Source: Minisyncoccota bacterium (GTDB lineage Bacteria; Patescibacteriota; Minisyncoccia; Phycocordibacterales; SBAW01). Taken from it: 32,855 bases of DNA. The notes under the pieces are model-generated. The model did not search any database. It was not told where the DNA came from and worked only from the letters and a program-made list of their open reading frames with translations. Of the stretch, positions 5,651-13,069 are shown in pieces. Location: the NCBI GenBank assembly GCA_018060985.1, contig JAGOUZ010000002.1, positions 90,396 to 123,250 of the forward strand, written 5' to 3'. Numbering within the stretch: the first letter of the stretch is position 1; each line of letters begins with the position of its first letter. Position numbers and translations under genes: made by a program.

Positions 5651-6037
5651 ATGGTTATCCTCAAAAGTATCGGAGCAATTGTAGCGGGGTTTGTAACAGT
5701 CGTAGTGCTGTCTACTGGTATGGACTGGCTTATGGAGACCGTCGGAATCTTTCCGCCGCCGTCCGAAGCGGGCCTCTATGTTACATGGATGCTCGCGCTC
5801 GCTCTTATATACAGAACAATTTTTACAGTAGCAGGCGGGTATGTTACTGCTAGGCTCGCGCCCGTTAACCCCATGCGCCACATTATTGTGCTCGGCGTAC
5901 TCGGCACTATCGGCGGCATTGTCGGAGTTATTGTGGGCTGGGATCTTTCTTCACACTGGTACCCGATTGCGCTTGCGGTTCTTGCGTTCCCATCGGTTTG
6001 GGTCGGAGGGAGGCTGTACCTTACACGTTCTCGCTAG
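5651..6037 (+). CDS. conserved four-helix membrane protein
   Basis: This 128-residue integral membrane protein has about four hydrophobic helices (residues ~5-27, 44-66, 76-96, 103-121). Recognisable features are WMLALALIYRTIFTVAGGYVTARLAP in the middle and NPMRHIIVLGVLGTIGGIVG after it. Proteins with the same GGYVTARLAP-type motif occur in several bacterial groups without known function. A leaderless-type promoter precedes it, and the DUF2177 gene follows at a 33-base distance. Confidence 0.75.
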   Translation: MVILKSIGAIVAGFVTVVVLSTGMDWLMETVGIFPPPSEAGLYVTWMLALALIYRTIFTVAGGYVTARLAPVNPMRHIIVLGVLGTIGGIVGVIVGWDLSSHWYPIALAVLAFPSVWVGGRLYLTRSR

Positions 6038-6070
6038 GTAGAACATATAGTTACTAAATTAAATTCAAAT

Positions 6071-6472
6071 ATGTTGTTCATAAAACTCTATGCCATTGCC
6101 CTCCCTGTGTTCCTTGCGGTCGATCTTGTCTGGCTTGGGCTTGTCGCTAAAAACTTTTATCGAGACCAGATTGGCTTTTTGATGAAGAGCGACATCAACT
6201 GGGTGGCGGCTATCGTCTTCTACCTGCTGTTTATCGTTGGACTTGTTATATTTGTTATCACACCGGCGTTAGAAAAAGGGTCGTGGGTGCACGCCCTTCT
6301 TTTTGGGGCACTTTTTGGCCTCATAACGTATGCAACGTATGACCTTACGAATCTTGCTACGATAAAAAACTGGCCCGTTTTAGTCACTGTGGTGGACCTT
6401 GCCTGGGGTGCAGCGCTCGCAGCGTCGGTCTCTACGGCGACATTCTTTATTGCTAGCAAGCTTGGCTTGTGA
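6071..6472 (+). CDS. DUF2177 family membrane protein
   Basis: This 133-residue protein has four membrane helices. The DUF2177 pattern is visible: DLVWLGLVAKNFYRDQIGFLM near the start, ALFGALFGLITYATYDLTNLATIKNWP in the middle and VDLAWGAALAASVS before the last helix. The function of the family is unknown. The stop overlaps the GTG start of the next gene by 4 bases (GTGA), a sign of translational coupling with the DUF1295 protein; in other bacteria these two families are often found near lipid-modifying genes. Confidence 0.88.
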   Translation: MLFIKLYAIALPVFLAVDLVWLGLVAKNFYRDQIGFLMKSDINWVAAIVFYLLFIVGLVIFVITPALEKGSWVHALLFGALFGLITYATYDLTNLATIKNWPVLVTVVDLAWGAALAASVSTATFFIASKLGL

Positions 6473-7239
6473 CCTACGTTATAGTTCTCGGCGTACTTCT
6501 CTTTGCGTACATGAGTTTTTGGTTTCTGCTGTCTGTCCTAAAAAAGAGAAACGATGTAGCGGACGTCGCATGGGGCCTTGGCTTTGTGCTTATAGCTTGG
6601 GTATCTTTCTTTCTATCAGACAGTGAAGGTGTTCGAGGAATTCTTGTTAATGCTTTGGTAACCGTGTGGGGTGTTCGGTTAGCGTGGCACATACATCAGC
6701 GCAACAAAGGCAAGACAGAAGATTATCGCTACCAAGCATGGCGCAAAGAGTGGGGTAAGTGGTTTTACCCACGGTCTTTTTTGCAGGTTTATATCTTGCA
6801 GGGAATTTTGTTGTTCCTGATTGTGCTTCCGGTAGTACTCATCAACAAGAGTGCGGGCGGGGCGCTTGGGTTACTGGACCTTATGGGTGTTGGGCTGTGG
6901 CTGTTTGGATTCTATTTTGAGTCGGTAGGCGATGCACAACTGGCGCGGTTTATTAAAGATCCGGCAAACAAAGGAAAGTTGATGCAGAACGGTTTGTGGG
7001 CGTATACGCGTCACCCCAACTATTTTGGCGAGGTGACCCAGTGGTGGGGTATCGGTCTTATCGCACTGTCGGTACCGTATGGCCTTGTCGGGATTATCGG
7101 GCCAATCACGATTTCGATCCTGATCTTAAAAGTCTCCGGCATCCCACTCCTTGAAAAAAAGATGGCAGAGAATCCGGCTTTTGCCGAGTATAAGCGCCGG
7201 GTCAGTATGTTTGTGCCACTGCCCCCAAAACGTTCGTAA
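6469..7239 (+). CDS. DUF1295 family membrane protein (steroid-reductase/ICMT-like)
   Basis: This 256-residue polytopic protein has about six to seven membrane segments. DUF1295 hallmarks are DVADVAWGLGFVLIAW near the N-terminus, VWGVRLAWHIHQRNKGKTEDYRYQ, and the C-terminal catalytic-like part GLWAYTRHPNYFGEVTQWWG with a conserved RHPNYFGE, ending in LLEKKMAENPAFAEYKRRVSMFVP. This C-terminal motif is shared with steroid 5-alpha-reductases and isoprenylcysteine methyltransferases, which use NADPH or SAM on lipid substrates. The actual substrate is unknown. The GTG start is supported by the 4-base overlap with the upstream gene. Confidence 0.9.
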   Translation: MTYVIVLGVLLFAYMSFWFLLSVLKKRNDVADVAWGLGFVLIAWVSFFLSDSEGVRGILVNALVTVWGVRLAWHIHQRNKGKTEDYRYQAWRKEWGKWFYPRSFLQVYILQGILLFLIVLPVVLINKSAGGALGLLDLMGVGLWLFGFYFESVGDAQLARFIKDPANKGKLMQNGLWAYTRHPNYFGEVTQWWGIGLIALSVPYGLVGIIGPITISILILKVSGIPLLEKKMAENPAFAEYKRRVSMFVPLPPKRS

Positions 7240-7288
7240 TTCAAATAGAAACACATTCGCGAAAATGTAAAGAGCATGGTAAGGTTGC

Positions 7289-8743
7289 ATGATGCAGCGT
7301 GGAGAAGTCATACTTCGATTTGAGAAAGTCTCGTTCGACTTTGGCATCAAGAAGCCCATTTTAGATGAGGTGGATTTTTCTGTGCGCCGCGCCAGCAAAA
7401 TTACCTTCATGGGTCAAAATGGCGCAGGCAAGAGCACTATTTTTGGGCTCATGACCGGCGCCAACCAGCCTGAGGCCGGCATCATACACATGGCTCACGG
7501 CCTTACGGTTGCTACAGGGCGCCAGGTTGTGCCGCGCGAAGATATGGATCTTACCGTGCGGGAATTCTTTCAGAGTGTATTTCCAAAAAAAGTTTACGAT
7601 ATCGATCCAAAAATAGATGCCGTTCTTGAGGTAGTTAACCTTGTTGCGCCGCATGACCGAAAAGTTGGCTCGTTTTCTGGCGGCCAGCAGGCACGCTTAC
7701 TATTGGCACAGGCGCTTATTCAAGACCCAGACCTGCTTCTCCTAGACGAACCAACCAACAATCTCGACAAAGAGGGTATTGCGCATCTCACCAAGTTTCT
7801 TATTGCGTATAAAAAGACGGTTATTGTAATCTCGCACGATGCGGAGTTTCTTAACTCGTTTACCCAGGGTGTGCTTTACCTCGATGTAAATACTCACAAG
7901 GTCGAGCAGTATGTCGGCAACTACTTTGATGTGGTTAACGAAATTTCAGTACGTATAGAGAAAGAAAACCGGAAAAACGCGCTCCTAGCCAAAGAGATCC
8001 AAGAAAATAAAGACAAGGCAAACTTTTTTGCCAACAAGGGCGGTCAGATGCGTATGGTGGCCAAGCGCATGCGCGAAAAGGCTGAGGAGCTAGAGGAGTC
8101 TAAGGTGGACGTCCGCAAGGAAGACAAGACCATTCGCTCGTTCCGCATACCGTTCCAGAGCGATATTATCGGCGAGATTCTGACTATTAGTTCACTTGCC
8201 GTCGTGCGCAATCACAAGCCGGTCGAGCGTAAGGTTAAAATTGCGCTGCGCAAAAATAATCACCTACTCCTTAAGGGGCCAAACGGCATCGGCAAAAGTA
8301 CGTTACTGCAGTCTATTGCAGGTGGTACCGCCAAGGGCGCTGTTGTGGCTCCTGGTGTAGAAGTGGGCTACTACCGCCAGGACTTTTCGAACCTCGATTT
8401 TAATAAAACCGTATACGAAGAACTTGCTGCAGTAGTAGATCGCCCTATTGAAGAAGATTTGCGCAAAGTCGCGGCAGGGTTTTTGGTGAGCGGGGAAATA
8501 TTCCACTCTAAAATCGGCACGCTGTCAGAAGGACAGAAGGGCTTGGTGGCTTTTGCGCGTTTGGTGTTGCTTAAACCAGGCCTACTTATTCTCGACGAGC
8601 CAACCAACCACATTAACTTCCGCCACCTGCCGATTATCGCCGAGGCACTGAGCGCCTACGAGGGCGCAATGATACTTGTCTCGCACGTTCCCGACTTTGT
8701 AGAAAAGATCCGTATCGACGAAACGCTCGACCTCGGCGCATAG
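7289..8743 (+). CDS. ABC-F family ATP-binding protein
   Basis: This 484-residue soluble protein has two ATP-binding cassettes and no membrane domain. Domain 1: Walker A GQNGAGKS (42-49), signature FSGGQQ (129-134), Walker B with LLLDEPTNNLD (150-160), switch His in VISHD. A charged helical linker (~215-280) joins the domains. Domain 2: Walker A GPNGIGKS (330-337), signature LSEGQKG (412-418), DEPTNHINF (436-444), VSHVPDF. ABC-F proteins act on the ribosome, in translation quality control or antibiotic protection. The second site is altered: LSEGQ in place of LSGGQ/E, and HINF where HLDI-type sequence is normal. ATG codons at 7289 and 7292 are both possible starts. Confidence 0.92.
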   Translation: MMQRGEVILRFEKVSFDFGIKKPILDEVDFSVRRASKITFMGQNGAGKSTIFGLMTGANQPEAGIIHMAHGLTVATGRQVVPREDMDLTVREFFQSVFPKKVYDIDPKIDAVLEVVNLVAPHDRKVGSFSGGQQARLLLAQALIQDPDLLLLDEPTNNLDKEGIAHLTKFLIAYKKTVIVISHDAEFLNSFTQGVLYLDVNTHKVEQYVGNYFDVVNEISVRIEKENRKNALLAKEIQENKDKANFFANKGGQMRMVAKRMREKAEELEESKVDVRKEDKTIRSFRIPFQSDIIGEILTISSLAVVRNHKPVERKVKIALRKNNHLLLKGPNGIGKSTLLQSIAGGTAKGAVVAPGVEVGYYRQDFSNLDFNKTVYEELAAVVDRPIEEDLRKVAAGFLVSGEIFHSKIGTLSEGQKGLVAFARLVLLKPGLLILDEPTNHINFRHLPIIAEALSAYEGAMILVSHVPDFVEKIRIDETLDLGA

Positions 8744-8751
8744 AACGCTTT

Positions 8752-10002
8752 ATGGCAGAAGACGCATACGACGTAGTAGTGGTGGGCGGCGGTGCCTCGG
8801 GGCTTATGGCAGCAGGCCGGGCCGCCGAAATGGGGAAGCGTGTCCTCTTGCTCGAAAAGAACAAACGCGTGGGCGAAAAGTTGCGCATCTCTGGCGGCGG
8901 CCGCTGCAATATAACCAATGCAGAAGAGGACGAGCGTGTCCTGTTGCGCGCCTATGGCAAAGCAGAGCAGTTTTTATATTCGGTCTTTGCCCAGTTTGGC
9001 AATAAAAATACATTTAATTTTTTTGAGTCGCGTCAGCTCCCGCTGGTGGTACAGGCGCGCAAACGCGCGTTCCCCTCAACTGAGCGCGCTGCCGATGTAG
9101 TACGCGCGCTCGAAGCGTATGTAAAAAAGGGTGGCGTCGTGGTGCGCACTGGTTCGCCGGTTACGAGCGTGCTGAGCGACAAGTCTGGTATTACTGGAGT
9201 AGTGTGCGGCAAAGAAGTATACAAAGCCACTAACTATATTTTTTGTACCGGCAGTGTCTCACATCCAGAAACCGGTTCAACGGGCGACGGATTTAAATGG
9301 CTCGAGAAGCTCGGTCATCGCATTGTTAAGCCGACGCCTTCTATCGTGCCGCTCGAGGTTAAGGACGAGTGGATCAAAGCGCTTTCAGGAAGCTCACTTT
9401 CATTTATGAAGATCACGTTCTTTGTAGATGGCAAAAAAGCATTTTCTAAAACCGGCAAAATATTGTTTACCCACTTTGGGTTGTCGGGCCCGCTCATACT
9501 CAACAGTGCAACTGCAGTTTCGGATCTGTTGTACGAAGGCCCGGTGTCAGCCACGATAGACGCATATCCCCATACCGACCTTGGAGCACTTGAGCGCAGC
9601 ATTATTGCCGTGTTTGATAAAAATAAAAACAAAGCGCTTAAGAATATTATTAAAGAAGTTGTCCCCGACAACACGGCGCGCGGCATACTCTTGTTGCTTG
9701 CAGATAAAATAGACGTCACTAAAAAGGTGCACTCGGTTACTAAAGAAGAGCGTAAGGTGCTCGTTCACATGCTTAAGGCGTTACCGCTCACTATTGAGGG
9801 GCTCATGGGCTTTGATCGCGCGGTTATCGCCGACGGAGGCGTACCAATGGAAGAAGTAGATACTCGCACCATGCAGTCCAAAAAAATTCCTAACCTCTAT
9901 TTAACAGGGGACCTGCTACACGTGAACCGCCCTTCGGGTGGGTACAGCCTCCAGCTGTGCTGGTCCACAGGGTATGTTGCAGGTACCCACGTGGCTGCAT
10001 AA
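8752..10002 (+). CDS. HI0933/BaiN-type NAD(P)/FAD-dependent oxidoreductase
   Basis: This is a 416-residue flavoprotein. The N-terminal dinucleotide-binding fold is YDVVVVGGGASGLMAA (residues 6-21), followed by EKNKRVGEKLRISGGGRCNITN, the hallmark of the HI0933 family. Later motifs are FCTGSVSHPETGSTGDGFKW, LFTHFGLSGPLILN and, near the end, YLTGDLLHVNRPSGGYSLQLCWSTGYVAG, where the FAD ribityl contacts lie. Family members are flavin-containing reductases with mostly unknown natural substrates; some reduce bile acids. It starts 8 bases after the ABC-F stop and may share its transcript. Confidence 0.92.
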   Translation: MAEDAYDVVVVGGGASGLMAAGRAAEMGKRVLLLEKNKRVGEKLRISGGGRCNITNAEEDERVLLRAYGKAEQFLYSVFAQFGNKNTFNFFESRQLPLVVQARKRAFPSTERAADVVRALEAYVKKGGVVVRTGSPVTSVLSDKSGITGVVCGKEVYKATNYIFCTGSVSHPETGSTGDGFKWLEKLGHRIVKPTPSIVPLEVKDEWIKALSGSSLSFMKITFFVDGKKAFSKTGKILFTHFGLSGPLILNSATAVSDLLYEGPVSATIDAYPHTDLGALERSIIAVFDKNKNKALKNIIKEVVPDNTARGILLLLADKIDVTKKVHSVTKEERKVLVHMLKALPLTIEGLMGFDRAVIADGGVPMEEVDTRTMQSKKIPNLYLTGDLLHVNRPSGGYSLQLCWSTGYVAGTHVAA

Positions 10003-10011
10003 TCTCCGCGA

Positions 10012-10017
10012 TATACT
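10012..10017 (+). promoter_or_regulatory. -10 box, near-leaderless spacing
   Basis: TATACT ends 9 bases before the ATG at 10027. Confidence 0.5.
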
Positions 10018-10026
10018 TATATCCAC

Positions 10027-10440
10027 ATGCGCAGGATGTTTGTCAGTACGTATGAGTTTGTTGAAACACTGCCGGATCGTTTTTACCCCTTTGCAAACGA
10101 TATCAATGGCCGGCGGATACGCGGCATACGATCCTATAAAAAAGCAGTGCAACGTGCCCTAAAAAAGAATGGCGTTGGGCGCTTAGGCTACAAGCTTATG
10201 GTATACCGGCAAACCTTTCACTTTATAGGGTCACTACTTTTTATTGTCTTTGCCACACTTATTTCCCAGGACCTTTTTGGCAGCGAAGCTGCGCTGTACG
10301 CACTACTGTGTATGGCTATTATCGCTCTTACGTACCAAGAGTTTTATCTCCATCCGCGCAAGTACGGCCAACGCGTAAAGAAGGGCGTTATCGATTGGTG
10401 TGTGTGGATCGCACCCATGCTCGTTTATATTTTCCGCTAG
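10027..10440 (+). CDS. hypothetical two-to-three-helix membrane protein
   Basis: This 137-residue protein has a soluble, basic N-terminal third (RRIRGIRSYKKAVQRALKKNG) and hydrophobic segments at about residues 63-80, 86-103 and 119-136. No recognised domain. The promoter-like TATACT 9 bases upstream supports this start. The stop codon abuts the stop codon of the convergent gene at 10441 with no gap, so the two mRNAs must overlap at their 3' ends unless transcription stops inside a coding region. Confidence 0.7.
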   Translation: MRRMFVSTYEFVETLPDRFYPFANDINGRRIRGIRSYKKAVQRALKKNGVGRLGYKLMVYRQTFHFIGSLLFIVFATLISQDLFGSEAALYALLCMAIIALTYQEFYLHPRKYGQRVKKGVIDWCVWIAPMLVYIFR

Positions 10441-11223
10441 TTAGATTTTCTGAATCATTGTTGCAGAAATAATGCCGTCGATAGGGTACTGCTGCCACTG
10501 GTCGCTGCTGAGCTGGTTGGCAGGAGTCATCACACCCTCAACGCGCACATGGTCGCCAACTTTTGCTGTAAGGGTTGCTGACATGAGCATCGTGTCTACA
10601 ATAAAGTGAGCGTCGCTTTGGTCGCGCGCGACCCCCGGTACGCACTCACTGTCAGGCAAGCCGCTTGTAAGTGGTACGCACTCCCAAATGCCGGTTACGC
10701 TGATACGTTGCGGGAGTTCGCTGTACGCGCCTTTCCGTACATTGGTGATCCAATACTGTCCGGCAGGTTCTTCTTTAATAATGAGCGTGACTGGGTATAC
10801 AGCGGCTGGCTCAAAAGGAGTGTCAGCGTTCGTTACTTCTATAACATTGGCCTCAGCTTGAAATTGGCTGTCACCAATGGGGGAGACGGTAACGACCTCG
10901 ATGCGGTCGGGCCACGGACTCGACGTGTTGCGGCCAAGAGCCTCTGAGGGGTTTGCTTGCCATGCTGCCAAAAGTTCTGGTGCTAGATACACGTTATAGT
11001 GTGCGGCAATATCTGCGGACACCGTGGGGCTGAGGAGAGAAACATTCTTTAACGTTCCCCCAAATTCGGTGATCATAGTGCGGATAGCCATGTCTGTTTC
11101 TGCAGAAATTTTACCCTGTGGGGCAGCCTGCTCTTCTCTTATAGAATTTCCACCACCAAAAACTAGTACGCCTCCAACAATAAATACCAGCAAACCGGCT
11201 GCAATAAGAATGTTTCGTGTCAT
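10441..11223 (-). CDS. membrane-anchored protein with C-terminal OB-fold-like domain
   Basis: This 260-residue protein has an N-terminal anchor (ILIAAGLLVFIVGGVLVFG) and then an exposed part. The middle (residues ~45-170) is unassigned. The last ~85 residues (RISVTGIWECVP, SECVPGVARD, VGDHVRVEGVMTP, YPIDGIISATMI) look like a small beta-barrel of the OB type with two cysteines. The same layout is found in the otherwise different protein at 20230, so this is probably a shared module. The reading frame is open further upstream, but the ATG at 11223 fits the signal anchor and the -10 on this strand. It is divergent from the META-domain gene. Role unknown; ligand or glycan binding at the cell surface is a guess. 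Confidence 0.75.
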   Translation of the reverse strand: MTRNILIAAGLLVFIVGGVLVFGGGNSIREEQAAPQGKISAETDMAIRTMITEFGGTLKNVSLLSPTVSADIAAHYNVYLAPELLAAWQANPSEALGRNTSSPWPDRIEVVTVSPIGDSQFQAEANVIEVTNADTPFEPAAVYPVTLIIKEEPAGQYWITNVRKGAYSELPQRISVTGIWECVPLTSGLPDSECVPGVARDQSDAHFIVDTMLMSATLTAKVGDHVRVEGVMTPANQLSSDQWQQYPIDGIISATMIQKI

Positions 11224-11234
11224 AAGTAATAGAT

Positions 11235-11242
11235 AGTATACT
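11235..11242. promoter_or_regulatory. symmetrical bidirectional -10 box
   Basis: AGTATACT is palindromic and holds TATACT on both strands. On the minus strand it ends 11 bases before the ATG at 11223; on the plus strand it lies 20 bases before the ATG at 11263. One melted region could thus serve both divergent genes. Confidence 0.55.
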
Positions 11243-11262
11243 AAGTACGTCAGTAATAACGC

Positions 11263-11703
11263 ATGAAGAAGACCCTTATTACAGGAGGTTTGATAGGTAT
11301 TGCGCTGGTGGGCGGGTTTTTTCTGCTCAACAACTATATCTATCAGGAAAAACAGGCCGACACCGAAAACGCGTCGCTTACAACTCAAACTTGGACCTGG
11401 GTGGCCGCGCTGTATAACGATGGTCGCGAGATTGTGCCGCAGGACCCTCAGGCCTTTACTCTTTCGTTTGGCACCGACGGCTCGTTTACTGCAACAACTG
11501 ACTGTAATCAGATGAATGGCTCCTATACGACAGAAGGTGACAAGATTACGTTTGGCACTATCGGAATGACCAAGATGTTTTGCGAAGGCTCGCAAGAGGC
11601 AACCTTTTCGCAACTTCTAACTGACACGCAGACCTACCATATAGCAGACGGCGAGCTTATTTTTGACCTTAAGTTCGACAGTGGTTCGGTCATGTTTAGA
11701 TAG
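11263..11703 (+). CDS. META-domain (HslJ-like) membrane-anchored protein
   Basis: This 146-residue protein has a hydrophobic N-terminal anchor (LITGGLIGIALVGGFFLLN), then a META domain: WTWVAALYNDG, FTLSFGTDGSFTATTDCNQMNGSY, KITFGTIGMTKMFCEG, EATFSQLLTDTQTYHI and DGELIFDL. The DCN.~.G.Y and TKMFC cysteines are typical of HslJ, a heat-inducible outer-membrane-associated protein of Escherichia coli, and of related lipoproteins. There is no lipobox cysteine here. The GTG of the next gene follows the stop directly, suggesting coupled translation. Confidence 0.88.
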   Translation: MKKTLITGGLIGIALVGGFFLLNNYIYQEKQADTENASLTTQTWTWVAALYNDGREIVPQDPQAFTLSFGTDGSFTATTDCNQMNGSYTTEGDKITFGTIGMTKMFCEGSQEATFSQLLTDTQTYHIADGELIFDLKFDSGSVMFR

Positions 11704-12267
11704 GTGAGACGCATAACCAACAATATAGGATTTTTAAAGGACCTCGGGCTTTTGGCGCTCAGTATTCTTATTGCCATTATTTTGGTGCGCACCGATGCGC
11801 TCGTGAGTATCCTTACGCGCACTGAAGAGCTCGAATTTTGGGGGAGCTTTGTCGCTGGTCTCTTTTTTACCTCGATTTTTACCACTGCACCCGCGATTGT
11901 AACCTTGGGCGAGATTGCGCAGGTGTATCCGATCTTCCTTACGGCACTCGCTGGTGCTGCGGGTGCGGTCGTGGGCGACCTTATTATCTTTAGGTTTGTT
12001 AAAGATCGGTTTTCAGACCACTTAATGGAGGTGTTTGGTGCCCAAGGTGGACGCAAGCGCCTAAAACACCTACTTAAGATCCGATCGTTCAGGTGGCTGA
12101 CTTTTTTGCTCGGAGGGCTTATTATTGCCTCTCCATTGCCGGACGAGCTCGGGGTGGCCCTGCTCGGCTTCTCTAAGATGAAGGTGTCGGGCTTTATATT
12201 CATCTCGTTTATCTTTAATTTTATTGGGATACTTATTATTGGCATTGCCGCCCGTTCGTTTGGCTAA
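11704..12267 (+). CDS. polytopic membrane protein with DedA/VTT-like features
   Basis: This 187-residue membrane protein has about five hydrophobic segments. The GTG start immediately follows the upstream stop. Motifs that recall the VTT/SNARE-associated (DedA) fold are a glycine-rich segment leading to GD (AGAAGAVVGDLIIFRFVKD) and a later SPLPDELGVALLGFSKM, which resembles the SP-P-E re-entrant loop of that fold. The similarity is weak and by eye only. A clear DedA protein is at 18857. If related, it may act in lipid or small-molecule transport, but that is inference. Confidence 0.65.
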   Translation: MRRITNNIGFLKDLGLLALSILIAIILVRTDALVSILTRTEELEFWGSFVAGLFFTSIFTTAPAIVTLGEIAQVYPIFLTALAGAAGAVVGDLIIFRFVKDRFSDHLMEVFGAQGGRKRLKHLLKIRSFRWLTFLLGGLIIASPLPDELGVALLGFSKMKVSGFIFISFIFNFIGILIIGIAARSFG

Positions 12268-12270
12268 ACT

Positions 12271-13020
12271 ATGAAACAAAACAAGATATTTATTTACGGG
12301 AAGCACGCAGTTGCTGAAGCGCTTACGCAACGGCCAGAGAGCGTGCGCAAAATACACTTAGCATCGAGTATGGACGACCGCAGTCTGCGCGAGCTTATTA
12401 AGCGCTCAGGTATTCCGGTGGAAAAAATAGATGAACGCAAAGTGTCCTCACAGGCCGAGGGAAATGCCTCGCATCAAGGGGTCATTGCCCTTATTTCTTT
12501 AAGCGGACTGGTAGTTCCGTTTGAAAAGTTTCTTGATACGTTTGAGCCAACGCCAGATACTGCTCTCGTGTTTTTGAGTGAGGTGCAAGACCCGCACAAT
12601 GTGGGCGCTGTTATTCGCTCTGCTGCTGCGTTTGGCGCCAAGGCAGTTTTGTTTGCCGAGCACAATCAGGCATCAATTAGTGGCGCGGTTATTAAATCTT
12701 CCGCGGGTACCGCGTTTACATTACCGCTCGTACAGGTGCCGGGGACTCAACAGGCACTCTCTGCATTAAAAAAGAAAGGCATGATGATCTATGGTCTTGC
12801 TGGAGAGAGCAGTACTACGCTCTGGGACACGGAATTTACAAAGCCGAGCGTGTTTGTGCTCGGTAATGAGGCGCACGGGATTGCCTCTGCTGCCAAATCT
12901 TTGTGCGATACTATGCTCTCTATACCAATGAGCAGCCGGGCGGAGTCCCTTAACGTGGCGGCTGCAGGAGCTACTGTTTTGTATGAGTGGAGTACCCAAC
13001 ATCCAGATGCACTTCAATAA
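12271..13020 (+). CDS. rlmB: 23S rRNA 2'-O-methyltransferase, TrmH/RlmB family
   Basis: This 249-residue SpoU-type enzyme transfers a methyl group from SAM to a ribose 2'-OH. It has an N-terminal substrate-binding part (FIYGKHAVAEAL, and ASHQGVIALIS), then the knotted catalytic domain: motif 1 VQDPHNVGAVIRSAAAFG, motif 2 VFVLGNEAHGI and motif 3 IPMSSRAESLNVAAAGATVLYEW. This pattern matches RlmB, which modifies a guanosine of 23S rRNA; a tRNA-directed TrmH role is less likely because of the N-terminal domain. It starts 3 bases after the preceding stop, probably in one transcript. Confidence 0.88.
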   Translation: MKQNKIFIYGKHAVAEALTQRPESVRKIHLASSMDDRSLRELIKRSGIPVEKIDERKVSSQAEGNASHQGVIALISLSGLVVPFEKFLDTFEPTPDTALVFLSEVQDPHNVGAVIRSAAAFGAKAVLFAEHNQASISGAVIKSSAGTAFTLPLVQVPGTQQALSALKKKGMMIYGLAGESSTTLWDTEFTKPSVFVLGNEAHGIASAAKSLCDTMLSIPMSSRAESLNVAAAGATVLYEWSTQHPDALQ

Positions 13021-13069
13021 AATTACTTTTTGTGGTATTGTGTAAATAAGCCCATGGGGCACTTTTTTT

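Noticed and set aside
11224-11613. N-terminal extension of the minus-strand OB-fold gene to 11613
   Set aside because: It would run antisense through the META gene. The ATG at 11223 gives a signal anchor directly after a -10 box.
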